From positions 3,322,001 to 3,386,000 of the forward strand of contig NZ_CP026100.1 in NCBI RefSeq assembly GCF_003722335.1: a stretch of DNA of 64,000 bases. The letters are read 5' to 3'. The translations under genes and the position numbers were made by a program. Positions 41,063 through 50,288 of the stretch are shown here, one piece after another. The stretch comes from Caulobacter flavus (GTDB lineage: Bacteria; Pseudomonadota; Alphaproteobacteria; Caulobacterales; Caulobacteraceae). Position 1 is the stretch's first letter. Every line of letters begins with the position of its first letter. Below the pieces are notes generated by a model. It worked only from the letters and a program-made list of their open reading frames with translations. It was not told the DNA's origin and did no database searches.

Positions 41063-42582
41063 CCGAACACCCCGGCCATGAACCAGCGCTGGCTGCCGCT
41101 GGCGGCGTCCTCGCCGTCGCCGTCGCGATAGATCCAGTAGCGCGCGCCGCCTTCGTCCTCGACCTGGAAGTAGTCGCGCGACCGGGCCAGCTCGGCGTCG
41201 GCCTTCCACCATTCGCCGAAGACCCGCTCTGGGCCGTCGGCGCGACGCACGCGCCGGCGCACCCCGCGCCAGGTGAACGAGGCGGGCGGCTGGTCGGGCA
41301 GCAGGGCCAGGGTCTCGATCGGCTCGGGGCGCGGGAAAAACCGCGTCGGCCTTGGCCAGTCGACCGGCCAGGAAAAGGCGGCCGGGATATCCACGGCCGG
41401 CGTCTTCCTTACGCTGCGCTCGGGCAGGTCGCTGTCGGCGCTGGCCAGGCGATAGACCGCCTCGGGGCCCAGGCGCGCGGCGAGCGTGTCGATCAGGCCC
41501 GACAGGTCGGCGCGCTGTTGGCCGCCCAGCGCTTCGTCCTGGCTGTAGGTCAGGGGCTGGGCGCCAGGCGCGGCCAGCACCATCTTGTCGATCCCAAAGC
41601 CCGGATCGACCGTCTCGAGTTTTTCGCAGAGGAGCTTGGCCAGACGCGACGCGTCGCGGGCCGGCGTCGACAGGCCGATGCGGGCGCTTTCGATACGGTT
41701 GTCGACGCGATGGAAGAAGGCGTCGATCGATCGCGCGCCCAGGCCCAAATCTTCCAGCGTGGCGCAGAGCTCGACGGTCAGCGCGGTCAGGTAGCGCGCC
41801 AGGGTCTCGGGCGCGCCGATCGGCTCGGCGAAAATCCTGGCCGCCCGCGGCGTTTCGGGCGCGAACACCGGCTCGATCGGCTCGGGCTGGCGGGCATGGG
41901 CCTGGTCGAGGCGCCGAATGGGATCCAGCCCAAAGCGGTGGGCCAGCGGGCCTTTCGGACTGGCCTCGAGTTCACCGATGGTGTCGAAGCCGGGCTTGGC
42001 CAGGGCCAGGACGAGGTCGGCGGGCAGGCGCAGGGCGCTCAGCGGCAGGTCGGCGAGCTCGCGGCCGAGAGCCCCGGTCGGCGCGACGAAGATCGGCCGG
42101 CGCGAATAACGCGCCAGGGCGTGGGCGCCGCCCCAGCTGTCGGCGATCGCCACAGTCGCCGTCAGGCCCGCCCTGCCCAGGCGCTGGCGGATGTCGATCA
42201 GCATCTTCTCCTCGCCCCCGAAGAGGTGGGCGCAGCCGGTGGCGTCGATAACGAGGCCATCGGGGGGATCGGCCGCCACGGTGGGCGAATAGAGCCGCTG
42301 GGCCCAGAGCGCCAGGCGTTGCAGGGCCATCCCGTCGCCGGCCGCGTCGAGGTCATGCAGCACCAGGCCTGGGACCAGGGCGGTGGCGTGGGCGATGGCC
42401 TGGCCCAGGCGAAGGCCCGCCTTGGCGGCGGCCAGATTCATGTGCGCGATCGCGCGGCGCCGTCCGACCCGTCCCGCCATCACGATCGGGGTCTCAGGCG
42501 ACGGCGCGGCCTTGTCCTGCATCCGCGCCAGCCGATCGGTGGGCCAGCGGGGCAGGAAGACGGAGATGACCCTTTGCGTCAC
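41059..42582 (-). CDS. imuB: ImuB, inactive Y-family polymerase-like mutasome subunit
   Basis: A 507-residue protein with the Y-family fold. Its start [17 protein letters not shown] replaces the catalytic DMDxFF motif of true polymerases, so it is a scaffold, not an enzyme. It links DnaE2 and ImuA to the beta clamp. [13 protein letters not shown] and the C-terminal region typical of ImuB are present. Its start lies inside imuA, giving an 89-base overlap that suggests translational coupling. Confidence 0.93.
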   Translation of the reverse strand: MTQRVISVFLPRWPTDRLARMQDKAAPSPETPIVMAGRVGRRRAIAHMNLAAAKAGLRLGQAIAHATALVPGLVLHDLDAAGDGMALQRLALWAQRLYSPTVAADPPDGLVIDATGCAHLFGGEEKMLIDIRQRLGRAGLTATVAIADSWGGAHALARYSRRPIFVAPTGALGRELADLPLSALRLPADLVLALAKPGFDTIGELEASPKGPLAHRFGLDPIRRLDQAHARQPEPIEPVFAPETPRAARIFAEPIGAPETLARYLTALTVELCATLEDLGLGARSIDAFFHRVDNRIESARIGLSTPARDASRLAKLLCEKLETVDPGFGIDKMVLAAPGAQPLTYSQDEALGGQQRADLSGLIDTLAARLGPEAVYRLASADSDLPERSVRKTPAVDIPAAFSWPVDWPRPTRFFPRPEPIETLALLPDQPPASFTWRGVRRRVRRADGPERVFGEWWKADAELARSRDYFQVEDEGGARYWIYRDGDGEDAASGSQRWFMAGVFG

Positions 42583-43261
42583 AGGCTTCCAGCTCGATAT
42601 CGAAGGCCTCGCCGGCCCGGCAGCGGAGGAGTTCGAGGAACCAGCGGGGGCGACCCACGCCCGGCACCGACGGCGGTAGAGGCGAAGAGGGCAGGGCCGA
42701 AATCCGCCATCGGGTCTCGGCGGCTGTCGGCTGACCCAGATCGGCCGCGTCCGCCACCCGCCGCCATCGCCGGACGGCTATGGCCATCTGGCCGCTCCTC
42801 TCGGCGGCCAGCTGCAGGCGGCGCGAGGCAGTCATCGACAGCCTGCCGACCTCGCCGACCACGCCGGCAAGGCCTGGCCAGCGCAGGCCTTCCTCCATGG
42901 CCGCCAGCACGCCCGCCTCATCGCCGGCGTCGGCGAAGATCACCCGGTCGGGCGGCAGGCCGGCCTGGGCAAGTGACGGGGCGAAGAGGTCGGCCTGGCG
43001 GCGGCACCACAAGACCTCGCCGTGGGCCCTGGCCAGGATGCCGGCGGCGAACCGCGCCGCGGCCGCGCCATAGAGGGCTTCTTCCGCCCCGCCGGCCACC
43101 TCATGCAGGGCGCCTAGCGACAGGCCCCCGCCCGGCAGGCGCTTATCGAGCGCGGACACGCCGAATGGCAGCACCGCGCGGGTGGCGCGGTCCTGGGTTT
43201 CCAGGGCGCGAACCTTGCGGCGGAGCGCGTCGAGCGCGGCGGGAGCGGGGCGTGGGGACAT
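42494..43261 (-). CDS. imuA: ImuA, RecA-like mutasome protein
   Basis: A 255-residue RecA/SulA-like protein: LPFGVSALDKRLPGGGLSLGALHEV is the ImuA N-terminal signature, VLWCRRQADLFAPSLAQAGL and RRLQLAAERSGQMAIAV follow. It lacks a standard Walker A. Two starts are possible; 43261 is chosen because the longer one at 43285 lies inside the LexA box. First gene of the SOS-induced imuA-imuB-dnaE2 operon. Confidence 0.92.
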   Translation of the reverse strand: MSPRPAPAALDALRRKVRALETQDRATRAVLPFGVSALDKRLPGGGLSLGALHEVAGGAEEALYGAAAARFAAGILARAHGEVLWCRRQADLFAPSLAQAGLPPDRVIFADAGDEAGVLAAMEEGLRWPGLAGVVGEVGRLSMTASRRLQLAAERSGQMAIAVRRWRRVADAADLGQPTAAETRWRISALPSSPLPPSVPGVGRPRWFLELLRCRAGEAFDIELEACDAKGHLRLPAPLAHRSAGADAGQGRAVA

Positions 43262-43278
43262 GCCGACAGAACAATCTT

Positions 43279-43293
43279 GTTCCATCTTTGTTC
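43279..43293 (-). promoter_or_regulatory. LexA (SOS) box of the imuA operon
   Basis: GTTC-CATCTTT-GTTC, perfect GTTC-N7-GTTC, 17 bases upstream of the chosen imuA start. It contains the alternative ATG at 43285. Confidence 0.9.
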
Positions 43294-43403
43294 TCTTCAC
43301 CCTTAGGGAGTCAATCGACCTCAAGCTGCGGCCCGGCGCCGCGCTTGGCGCAAGGCCTTGTCGGCGCAAGGCTTTGCGCGGAACCGAAAAATCTGGGGGC
43401 GAA

Positions 43404-43745
43404 CTAGGCTGCGACCGAAGCTGTCGCGTCCGCGCCGCCGATGCTGGCCAGCCGGGCGTGGAAGGGCATGAATCCAGGATAGATCCGCACCAGCTGCGCC
43501 ACGGCGCCGTTGACCAGCGGGGCCAGGGCCGGGGTTTCTTCGGCCAGGATCGTGGTGACCGCCACGATCACCCGAAGGTCCGGGTCCAGGAGACGCTGCT
43601 GCTGGTTCTCAAGCCGCGCGCGCCAGCGCGGATCGGCGTCGGCGGGAAGGCTGGCCAGGGCGCGGGCGCAGTCGGACGCCAGGACGGCGATCCGTCCTTC
43701 GACGCCGATCGCCTCGGCGCACCGCCTGAACCCCGCCTCGATCAT
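43404..43745 (-). CDS. Hypothetical protein, 113 aa
   Basis: Starts ATG 43745 behind a G-rich ribosome-binding site (GGGGGGCGG). The product IEAGFRRCAEAIGVEGRIAVLAS then an Arg/Gln-rich helical region looks soluble and alpha-helical. A longer frame to 44006 lacks support. No family known. It lies upstream of the imu operon on the same strand. Confidence 0.6.
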   Translation of the reverse strand: MIEAGFRRCAEAIGVEGRIAVLASDCARALASLPADADPRWRARLENQQQRLLDPDLRVIVAVTTILAEETPALAPLVNGAVAQLVRIYPGFMPFHARLASIGGADATASVAA

Positions 43746-43889
43746 CCGCCCCCCCAGCCGCGGACAGGGTGTCCGCTTACCCAGGGGCAATTTCGCCGTT
43801 TGGTGTTTCAAAAGCGTCACTGGTGAGCCGGTCAGACGCCAGGGAGCCGTCTTGGGTCGGGCGGATTGTGTAGGGACAAGGAGAAACCC

Positions 43890-44045
43890 ATGAGCCAGCC
43901 CGATCCCGATCCCGCGCCGCAGAGTCCGCCGCAAACCCAGCCCGGCGGTCTTGAGGCCCCGCCTCATCCCGCGCTTGATCCCAACAAGAAGACCAACGCG
44001 ACCCACGACCCCACCGCCGATGATCCCGGCAACGGGGCCGATTGA
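43890..44045 (+). CDS. Small Pro-rich protein, 51 aa
   Basis: ATG 43890 is preceded by AAGGAG. The product SQPDPDPAPQSPPQTQPGG, then DPNKKTNATHDPTADDPGN, is hydrophilic and disordered. It resembles other short stress-type proteins in this window. Too short for usual gene-length cut-offs. Confidence 0.55.
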   Translation: MSQPDPDPAPQSPPQTQPGGLEAPPHPALDPNKKTNATHDPTADDPGNGAD

Positions 44046-44084
44046 AATGCGTGCGGGCGCTGTCGCGCAGACTAGGCGCTGAGC

Positions 44085-44627
44085 ATGGCCAGGACGGCCA
44101 GCCGGAGGCTAAAGGTCTACGCCGCCCAGATCGGCTTTTTCGACACGGTGGTCGCGGCTCCCAATCAGGCCGAGGCTCTGGCCGCCTGGGGCGTGCGCCA
44201 GAACCTATTTGCCGAGGGCAGGGCCAAGGTGACGACCGAGGCGGCCGCCGTCGATGCGGCCATGGCGTATCCGAACACGCCGCTTCGGCGCGCGGTCGGC
44301 TCCAAGGCCGCCTTCAGCCTTGAGCCGGACCTGCCCGAGGTCCCCGACGCCCCCCAGCGGCTAAAGCTGAAGGTCGTCCCGAAAGCCAAGGCTAAACCGC
44401 CGCCCGGGCCCAAGCCGGACCGGACGGCGCTGGCCAGGGCCGAGAAGGCGCTCGCCGCCATCAACCAGCGGCGGATCGACGAGGAGGCCGATATCGAGCG
44501 GCGGCGGTCCGAACTCGACGCCGAGGACGAGGCTTCCCGCAAACGCTGGCGCAAGGAGCGAGCCGACGCCGAAAAAGTCCTGGCTCGGACGCGCGCCGCC
44601 TTCGTGGAGGCGGGCGGCGAGGCTTGA
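44085..44627 (+). CDS. Hypothetical protein next to ku, 180 aa
   Basis: The N-terminus ARTASRRLKVYAAQIGFFDTVVAAPNQ and WGVRQNLFAEGRAKV belong to a conserved protein often found beside ku; the C-terminal half is a charged coiled coil (AEKALAAINQRRIDEEADIE) with KAKPPPGPKPDRT linker. Possibly a partner of Ku in end joining, inferred from position and memory of the gene pair. It converges on ku with no gap. Confidence 0.75.
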   Translation: MARTASRRLKVYAAQIGFFDTVVAAPNQAEALAAWGVRQNLFAEGRAKVTTEAAAVDAAMAYPNTPLRRAVGSKAAFSLEPDLPEVPDAPQRLKLKVVPKAKAKPPPGPKPDRTALARAEKALAAINQRRIDEEADIERRRSELDAEDEASRKRWRKERADAEKVLARTRAAFVEAGGEA

Positions 44628-45509
44628 TCAGGAGGCTTTGCGGGTCTTGGCCTTCGTGGCGGGCCCAGGTTTTCGGGCGGCCGGTTTGGCCGCCTTCTTG
44701 GGTGGCGCCTTGGCTGAACCCTTGGCCGCCGCGGGCGCCTTTCCGCCGAGGCTGGCGCGCAGGGCCTCCATCAGGTCGATGACATTGGTGTCCTCGGGCT
44801 CTGCGACCTTCTCGACCTTGTGGCCCTTCTGCTTGGCCTTGATCAGCTCCTTGAGGGCTTCCTCGTAACGGTCGACGAATTGGCTGGGATCGAACGGGCC
44901 TTCCTGCTGCTCGATGATCTTCTCGGCGATGGCGATCATCGCCTTATCAGGCGCCTTGTCGCTGATCGGGCCGAAGATCTCGTCCTCCTTGCGCACCTCC
45001 GCATCGGTGCGAAGGGTGTAGGCCAGGATGCCCTTGCCACGCGGCTCTAGCGCCAGCAGGCGCTCGCGCGTCGACATCACCACCCGGCCAAGGGCGATCT
45101 GGCCTGATCGCTCCATCGCCTCCCGGATCACGGCGAACGCCTCCTGGGCCAGCTTGCCGTCGGGCGCGAGATAATACGGATTGTCCCAGTAAACGCGGTC
45201 GATCTCGTCGGCCGGCACGAACCGCTCGATGTCGATGGTCTTGGTGCTCTCCAGCTTGACGCTGTTGATCTCGTCCTGGGTCAGGAGGATGTATTCGCCC
45301 TTGGAGATCTCATAACCCTTGACCAACTCGGACCGCTCGATCGGGCCGGTATCCGGATCGGTGGTGATCATCTTGATACGGTTGTTGGTCTTGGGATTGA
45401 TCAGGTTGAAATGGACATCGCCGCCGCTGTCGGTGGCGGTGTAGAGCGCCACTGGGCAGGTCACGAGCGACAGGCGAAGGTGACCTTGCCAGGTCGGGCG
45501 ATAGGCCAT
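44628..45509 (-). CDS. ku: Ku DNA end-binding protein
   Basis: A 293-residue bacterial Ku. The start AYRPTWQGHLRLSLVTCPVAL and the core VHFNLINPKTNNRIKM, ELVKGYEISKGEYILL and LLALEPRGKGILAYTLR are diagnostic. The C-terminus is a Lys/Ala/Pro-rich basic tail that binds DNA. Ku with LigD carries out non-homologous end joining; ligD is not in the window. GGAGGAG precedes the ATG at 45509. Confidence 0.95.
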   Translation of the reverse strand: MAYRPTWQGHLRLSLVTCPVALYTATDSGGDVHFNLINPKTNNRIKMITTDPDTGPIERSELVKGYEISKGEYILLTQDEINSVKLESTKTIDIERFVPADEIDRVYWDNPYYLAPDGKLAQEAFAVIREAMERSGQIALGRVVMSTRERLLALEPRGKGILAYTLRTDAEVRKEDEIFGPISDKAPDKAMIAIAEKIIEQQEGPFDPSQFVDRYEEALKELIKAKQKGHKVEKVAEPEDTNVIDLMEALRASLGGKAPAAAKGSAKAPPKKAAKPAARKPGPATKAKTRKAS

Positions 45510-45592
45510 GATCGATCTCCTCCAGCGACCCTTTCGCGGCGCGGCCACGGCAGGGACTGGGAGACAACGAGGCCTGGGGCGATTGGTTCGCC

Positions 45593-45832
45593 CTAGCCGC
45601 AGGGCGCGGTCTCGCCGGTCGAAAGATCGACCCGGAAGCAATGCTCGCCGCCGCCGTCGAGATCGACGACCATGACGCTGACCTCGTCTTCCTCCGGCCA
45701 GACGGCGAGATCCTCGACGAAGGCCACGGCCGCGGCCTCGAAGCTGGGCTCGTGGATCACGCGCGCCTGATGGCGTCCTAGGTGCCGGGCGTGGACGGAA
45801 AAGCGGCGATCGTCGTTGGCGGCGTTGGTCAT
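45593..45832 (-). CDS. DUF5961-type small protein
   Basis: A 79-residue protein (DRRFSVHARHLGRHQARVIHE, VSVMVVDLDGGGEHCFRVDL) that I recognise as like DUF5961, a small alphaproteobacterial family of unknown function. AAGGAG precedes the ATG at 45832. It lies 83 bases upstream of ku on the same strand. Confidence 0.7.
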   Translation of the reverse strand: MTNAANDDRRFSVHARHLGRHQARVIHEPSFEAAAVAFVEDLAVWPEEDEVSVMVVDLDGGGEHCFRVDLSTGETAPCG

Positions 45833-46364
45833 CGCGGTCTCCTTGCGCGATCAACGCGCCAGCAGTGCGAAGGATTCAACGGGGCTAGCGGTGAGCGAGA
45901 GACAGGTGAATGGAAACTCTGGAAACGACGCCAGCGGCTCGCCGTGGACGGGGGAGACAGCTCGCAAACCGTAGGTAGGAACTGGGGTAGCGCGGCTACG
46001 ATTTTCCCTAACTAATTGATTTTAGAGATATAGTTGCAACGTCCTGGCAGACTCCGTCTCCGCCACCCCCCTTCCATGACTCCGGATTTGGGCCCACAAG
46101 CCAGCGGGCTCGCGTCGCCACGCCTGTCGATCTGGCAGGCGTGAAATCCATTATCCCATTGTAGTTGATGGATAAATTTTCCCAAGGGCAGGCGCCGCGC
46201 GTTCGGTGGCGACGCCGCCGGGCCCGGGTTCCGCGTACGGCGTCGAAGCGCGTGCGAGAGGCGGGGCGATCCCATCGGGTCGCTCGGGATGCGAGTCGCC
46301 GCCCTCGCCGGGAGGGAAATGGGCGGCGACTCAGGCGACGGCGCGGCGAATCTCCCGCCGGCGC
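45833..46364. other. Gene-free boundary region before the T3SS island
   Basis: No convincing gene in 530 bases. An AT-rich part (46000-46040) contains TTTTCCCTA (46002-46010), a half-site of the island palindrome. GACTCCGTCTCCGCCACC at 46050-46067 resembles the acceptor end of a tRNA-Ser gene and could be an attachment-site relic; there is no tRNA body. This region may mark the left edge of the island. Confidence 0.35.
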
Positions 46365-48272
46365 CTAGGCCATCCGCCAGCGCTGGAGATGGTCCAGCAC
46401 GTCGCTCACCAGCTGGTCCTGCGTGAAGCCGGTCACGTCGCGAGGTCGGGCGACGTCGGCCGAATGGGCCATCAGACGCCATTCCATCGCGCGGCGGCCT
46501 TCGGGCGCGTCCAGCGCCGTGAGGGCCGGACGGGGCCGGGGGCGGGCGGTCAGCCGATAGTGGAACCCCCTGCCGCCTTCGCCGACCGAGGCGGTCAGGA
46601 CCAGGCCGTCGTCCTCCCTGGTCAGGGCGGCGTCCAGGCCCTCGGCCTCCAGCCCGGCCCGCACGCCTTCCAGCGCCGGAACGCCGGTGCGGTCGACCTG
46701 CCGCAGGATCTCGCGCCGGCTGGCGGGTGAGAGGATCCGCTTCAGCTGTTCCGACAGCGGCGGTGCCTCGGTGTCTATGGTGCGTCCGGCGACGTCGGCG
46801 TTCATCTGTCGCACCAGGCCGATCGACAGCAGGATCATGATCACCGCGAAGGGCAGGGCGGCCACCAGGGTGGCGGCCTGCAGCGCGCCCAGCCCGCCGG
46901 CCAGCAGCAGAAGCGCCGCTATGAGCCCCAGCATCACGCACCAGTACATGCGCTGCCAGCGCGGCGTGTCGTCGGCGCCGCCGGAGGCCATGGTGTCGAT
47001 GACCAGCGCCCCGGAGTCGGCCGAGGTGACGAAGAACACCGCCACCAGCAGCACGGCGAGGCCCGAGGTGAAGGTCGTGCCCGGCAGTTCCTCGAAGAAA
47101 TGGAAGAGGGCCGTCGACAGGTCGGCGGTCACGGCCCGCGAGATGGCCCCGGCGGCCTGGCCCATGTCGAGGCTGATGGCGGTGTTGCCGAAGACCGTCA
47201 TCCACAGAAAGGTGAAGCCGGCCGGCACGAGGAGCACGTTGAGCACGAACTCCCGCACCGTGCGGCCGCGCGAGATGCGGGCGATGAACATGCCCACGAA
47301 CGGCGACCAGGCGATCCACCAGGCCCAGTAGAACAGCGTCCAGTCGGCCATCCAGGCGCGCGGCTCGTAGGCGTAGAGCGTGAAGGTGCGCGTGACGAAG
47401 TGGTCGAGATAGGCGCCGAAGTTCTGCACCAGGGCCTTCAGCAGGAAGCCGGTCGGGCCGATGACCAGCACGAACAGCATCAGCAGTATGGCCAGGATCA
47501 GGTTCAGTTCCGACAGCCGCCGCACGCCCTTGCCTACGCCGCTCATCATCGAGGCGGTGGCGGCCGCCATGACCACGGCGATCAGGATCACCTGCACCCA
47601 GGCGGTGTTGGGGATGCCCAGGAGATAGCTCAGGCCGCTATTCATCTGCGCCACGCCGAAGCCCAGCGAGGTGGCGATGCCGAAAGCCGTGCCCCAGATG
47701 GCGAAGATGTCGACGGCGTCGCCGATCGGTCCGTTGACGCGCTTGCCCAGCAGCGGCGACAGGCCCGAGCGCAGGGTCAGGGGCAGGCCCTTGCGGTGGG
47801 CGAAGAAGGCGAGACTCAGGCCCACCACGGCATAGATCGCCCAGGCATGGACGCCGTAGTGGGTGAAGGTGATGACCATGGCCTCGCGCGCGGCCTCGAA
47901 GCTGCGCGGCTCGACCTCGGGCGGGTTGATGTAGTGCTGGATGGGCTCGGCGACGCCGAAGTACATCAGGCCGATGCCCATGCCGGCCGCGAACAGCATG
48001 GCCAGCCAGGAAATGTAGGGAAAGTCGGGTTCGGAGTCGTCGGGACCCAGTTTCAGCGCGCCCGTGGGGCCCAGCGCGAGGAACAGAACCACGCCGAGAA
48101 AGCCGGCGACGGCGGCGACGTAGAACCAGCTGAAGGTGTCGATCACCCAGGCCTGGGCGGTTTTGAAGACGCGGTCGGAAAACTCCGGAGCGGCGACGGC
48201 GAAGACGAGAAGCAGCCCGATGATCAGGCTGGCGCCCCAGAACACACGAGGGTTCATCTTGGTGGTCAGCAT
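46365..48272 (-). CDS. BCCT-family transporter (choline/betaine type)
   Basis: A 635-residue protein with twelve membrane helices and the BCCT signature WTLFYWAWWIAWSPFVG. It starts with MNPRVFWGASLIIGLLL, and a long cytoplasmic C-terminal domain of about 140 residues follows the last helix, as in BetT-type choline transporters gated by osmotic strength. It takes up choline, betaine or a related quaternary amine. It has its own promoter region; the next gene on this strand is the ankyrin gene upstream. Confidence 0.92.
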   Translation of the reverse strand: MLTTKMNPRVFWGASLIIGLLLVFAVAAPEFSDRVFKTAQAWVIDTFSWFYVAAVAGFLGVVLFLALGPTGALKLGPDDSEPDFPYISWLAMLFAAGMGIGLMYFGVAEPIQHYINPPEVEPRSFEAAREAMVITFTHYGVHAWAIYAVVGLSLAFFAHRKGLPLTLRSGLSPLLGKRVNGPIGDAVDIFAIWGTAFGIATSLGFGVAQMNSGLSYLLGIPNTAWVQVILIAVVMAAATASMMSGVGKGVRRLSELNLILAILLMLFVLVIGPTGFLLKALVQNFGAYLDHFVTRTFTLYAYEPRAWMADWTLFYWAWWIAWSPFVGMFIARISRGRTVREFVLNVLLVPAGFTFLWMTVFGNTAISLDMGQAAGAISRAVTADLSTALFHFFEELPGTTFTSGLAVLLVAVFFVTSADSGALVIDTMASGGADDTPRWQRMYWCVMLGLIAALLLLAGGLGALQAATLVAALPFAVIMILLSIGLVRQMNADVAGRTIDTEAPPLSEQLKRILSPASRREILRQVDRTGVPALEGVRAGLEAEGLDAALTREDDGLVLTASVGEGGRGFHYRLTARPRPRPALTALDAPEGRRAMEWRLMAHSADVARPRDVTGFTQDQLVSDVLDHLQRWRMA

Positions 48273-48357
48273 CTGCCAACCTTAACGGCGGGGGCGCCCG
48301 TGCGCCACCCGAGGGGCGGCGGCATGTTCGGAACGCGGTTCGCTGAGGAGTATGCCG

Positions 48358-49254
48358 TCAGCGCGGCCGCTTGTCGCCGCTCTCGGTCCAGAAGCGGCGC
48401 ATCCGGGCGGTGACGTCGTCCGGCGCGGCGGTCTTCCAGCCGGCGGCGCGGGCCTCCGGCGGCGGCCAGGCGCCGGTCAGGACGAGCCGGCGGGTCTGCC
48501 TGGCGTCGGGGCCGCCGGGGATGATCCAGCCGGCCTTCTTCAAGGCTTGGAGCACGCGCGGGCGGGCGGCCTGTTCTTCCGGTTCGCCGGGCCGCACCGG
48601 GCCGGCCAGCACCGTTCCCACCGTCTCGCCGTTGCTTCCCACGGCCCAGGGATCGGCGCCCTTCTCCAGCAGCAGTTCGGCGATGCGGAAGTTCTGCTGC
48701 TCGACGGCCAGCCGCAGCGGCGTCGCGCCGGTGGCGTCGTGGGCGTCCACCTTGGCGCCGTGCTGCAGCAGCAGGCGCGTCGCGCCCAGCGAGTTGAGGC
48801 CGATCGTCGCCTTCAGCGGCCAATAGGCGTCGCGTCGCTGCGGGCTGGCCCCGGCGGCGAGCAATTGCGTGGCGAAGGCCGGATCGGCGGCGCGCAGGGC
48901 CAGGCTCAGCGGGATGGCGTCGTCTTTCCCGTCGGGCGGAACGCCCAGGTCGAGCAGGGCGGCGACCATCGGCTTGTCGCAGCGGGCGATCGCCAGGCTG
49001 AGCAGGTCGCCGTTCGGCCCGCCGCGCGTGGTCTTCAGCGCCGGATCGGCGCGCAGCCGTCGCCTGGCCTCGTCGACGTCGCCCTTGAGGACGGCGGCCA
49101 TCAGGTCGCGCCCGGCCTGGCCGTGATCGGCCGCTGCCAGGGCGGCGCGGGTGTCGGGCAGGGCGGTTCCGCCCACGAAGCACGATGCGAGCGCGGCGTC
49201 CGTCATCATCACCATCGAAGCCGCCAGGGCGGCGATTGCTGCGGTGCGGGTCAC
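48358..49254 (-). CDS. Exported ankyrin-repeat protein, candidate immunity protein for the lipase
   Basis: A 298-residue protein with a signal peptide (TRTAAIAALAASMVMMTDAALA) and about five ankyrin repeats (for example GDLLSLAIARCDKPMVAALLD and GATPLRLAVEQQNFRIAELLL), then a non-repeat C-terminal region. It begins 5 bases after the lipase stop, so it is co-transcribed. Exported ankyrin proteins next to antibacterial lipases and other periplasmic toxins are known immunity factors; a matching role here is inferred. Alternatively it is an ordinary periplasmic adaptor. Confidence 0.75.
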   Translation of the reverse strand: MTRTAAIAALAASMVMMTDAALASCFVGGTALPDTRAALAAADHGQAGRDLMAAVLKGDVDEARRRLRADPALKTTRGGPNGDLLSLAIARCDKPMVAALLDLGVPPDGKDDAIPLSLALRAADPAFATQLLAAGASPQRRDAYWPLKATIGLNSLGATRLLLQHGAKVDAHDATGATPLRLAVEQQNFRIAELLLEKGADPWAVGSNGETVGTVLAGPVRPGEPEEQAARPRVLQALKKAGWIIPGGPDARQTRRLVLTGAWPPPEARAAGWKTAAPDDVTARMRRFWTESGDKRPR

Positions 49255-49259
49255 GAGCC

Positions 49260-50198
49260 TCAGTTGGCCGTGGCGCGATAGGCCGCGTCAAGGCTGGACG
49301 ACAGCCAGGCCTGGCCGTGCAGGTCGCCCAGCGAGGCGTCGCCCGCCGACTGGCCCTGCGGCCCGACCGGCGTCAGCACGTGCCGCTCGCCATAGGCCGG
49401 CGGAGCGTCGGCCAGCAGGCCGCCGAAGATCGCGCCGGGGATGCCGCCGATCAGGCCGCCCAGGCCCGCGCCCAGCCAGCGGTCGCCGCCGTCCTGCACC
49501 CGGCTCAGCGGATCACCGTCCAGATAGTAGGCGTCGACCTGCGGGGCCGCCGCGCCGCCGGCGCGGGCGGCCTCCAGCGTGTCCTCATGCAGGCCCGCGG
49601 CGTTGAAGGTGTCGGCCGGCAGGCCCGAGGCCACGGCCGCCGCCGAGGCCAGCCCGCCGCCCAGCGAGTGGCCGGTCAGGGTGACGTCCTCGCCGGCGGT
49701 GCGCAGGCGCTCGCCGATCACCAGCGCCTTGTCGTAATGGCCGGAGTCCAGCCCCAGGCCCTGCTGGAAGTTGTTGCGCCAGTCCTCGGCGTTCTGGCTG
49801 CCGCGGAAGGCCACCACATAGTCGCCCTGGGCGTCGACATAGACCCGGGCGCGGAAGCTGGAGCCCGGCTCCTCCAGGTCGGTGGCGTCCAGGCCCAGGC
49901 GGGCCAGGTCGTCGGCCCCCGCGACCTCCCAGCCGGCCGGCGGGTTGGGCGTGTCGTTGTAGACGTCGGCGGCCAGCGCCATGTGCACGCGGGCTTCGGC
50001 CAGTTCCGCCGACTTGCCGCCGCCGGCCGCCGCGGCCGAAATCCGCACGTCGGCCTGGGCCGTGGTCGCGACCGCCGGCCGCGCGACGGGGGCGTCCCAC
50101 TCGGCCGCCACCCGAGCGTCGACCGCGACGCGCGCCGAGGCGCTGGCGTCCAGCCGGTCGCTCGTCGCGCTGATCCCCGATCCGCCCTCGATGCGCAT
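49260..50198 (-). CDS. Class 3 lipase, candidate secreted toxin
   Basis: A 312-residue protein. The first 60 residues are Ser/Ala-rich without a signal peptide (GSGISATSDRLDASASARV), as expected for a type III or other Sec-independent substrate. The lipase domain has VVAFRGSQNAEDWRNNF, the nucleophile GHSLGGGLAS, an acid in YYLDGDPLS and His in ERHVLTPVG. A glycine-zipper stretch (GLGGLIGGIPGAIFGG) lies between. It probably degrades phospholipids. An island palindrome lies 65-80 bases upstream. Confidence 0.85.
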   Translation of the reverse strand: MRIEGGSGISATSDRLDASASARVAVDARVAAEWDAPVARPAVATTAQADVRISAAAAGGGKSAELAEARVHMALAADVYNDTPNPPAGWEVAGADDLARLGLDATDLEEPGSSFRARVYVDAQGDYVVAFRGSQNAEDWRNNFQQGLGLDSGHYDKALVIGERLRTAGEDVTLTGHSLGGGLASAAAVASGLPADTFNAAGLHEDTLEAARAGGAAAPQVDAYYLDGDPLSRVQDGGDRWLGAGLGGLIGGIPGAIFGGLLADAPPAYGERHVLTPVGPQGQSAGDASLGDLHGQAWLSSSLDAAYRATAN

Positions 50199-50262
50199 GA
50201 CCCTGTCCCTCGGCGTTCTCGTCAGGACTCGGATGCTGCGCGCGGCGGCGGGGAGGGGCTAG

Positions 50263-50278
50263 CTGGGGATTTCCCTAG
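50263..50278 (-). promoter_or_regulatory. Island palindrome upstream of the lipase gene
   Basis: CTGGGG-ATTT-CCCTAG, one mismatch from CTAGGG-N4-CCCTAG, preceded by CTAG as in the other copies. It lies 65 bases before the lipase start. Confidence 0.55.
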
Positions 50279-50288
50279 TGCGACGGCC

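Noticed and set aside
45996..46011. Fifth copy of the island palindrome
   Set aside because: Only the right half (TTTTCCCTA) is good and no gene start follows at a sensible distance.
46012..47319. A 435-residue minus-strand frame overlapping the BCCT gene
   Set aside because: Arg/Gly/Pro-rich shadow of the BCCT transporter in another frame.
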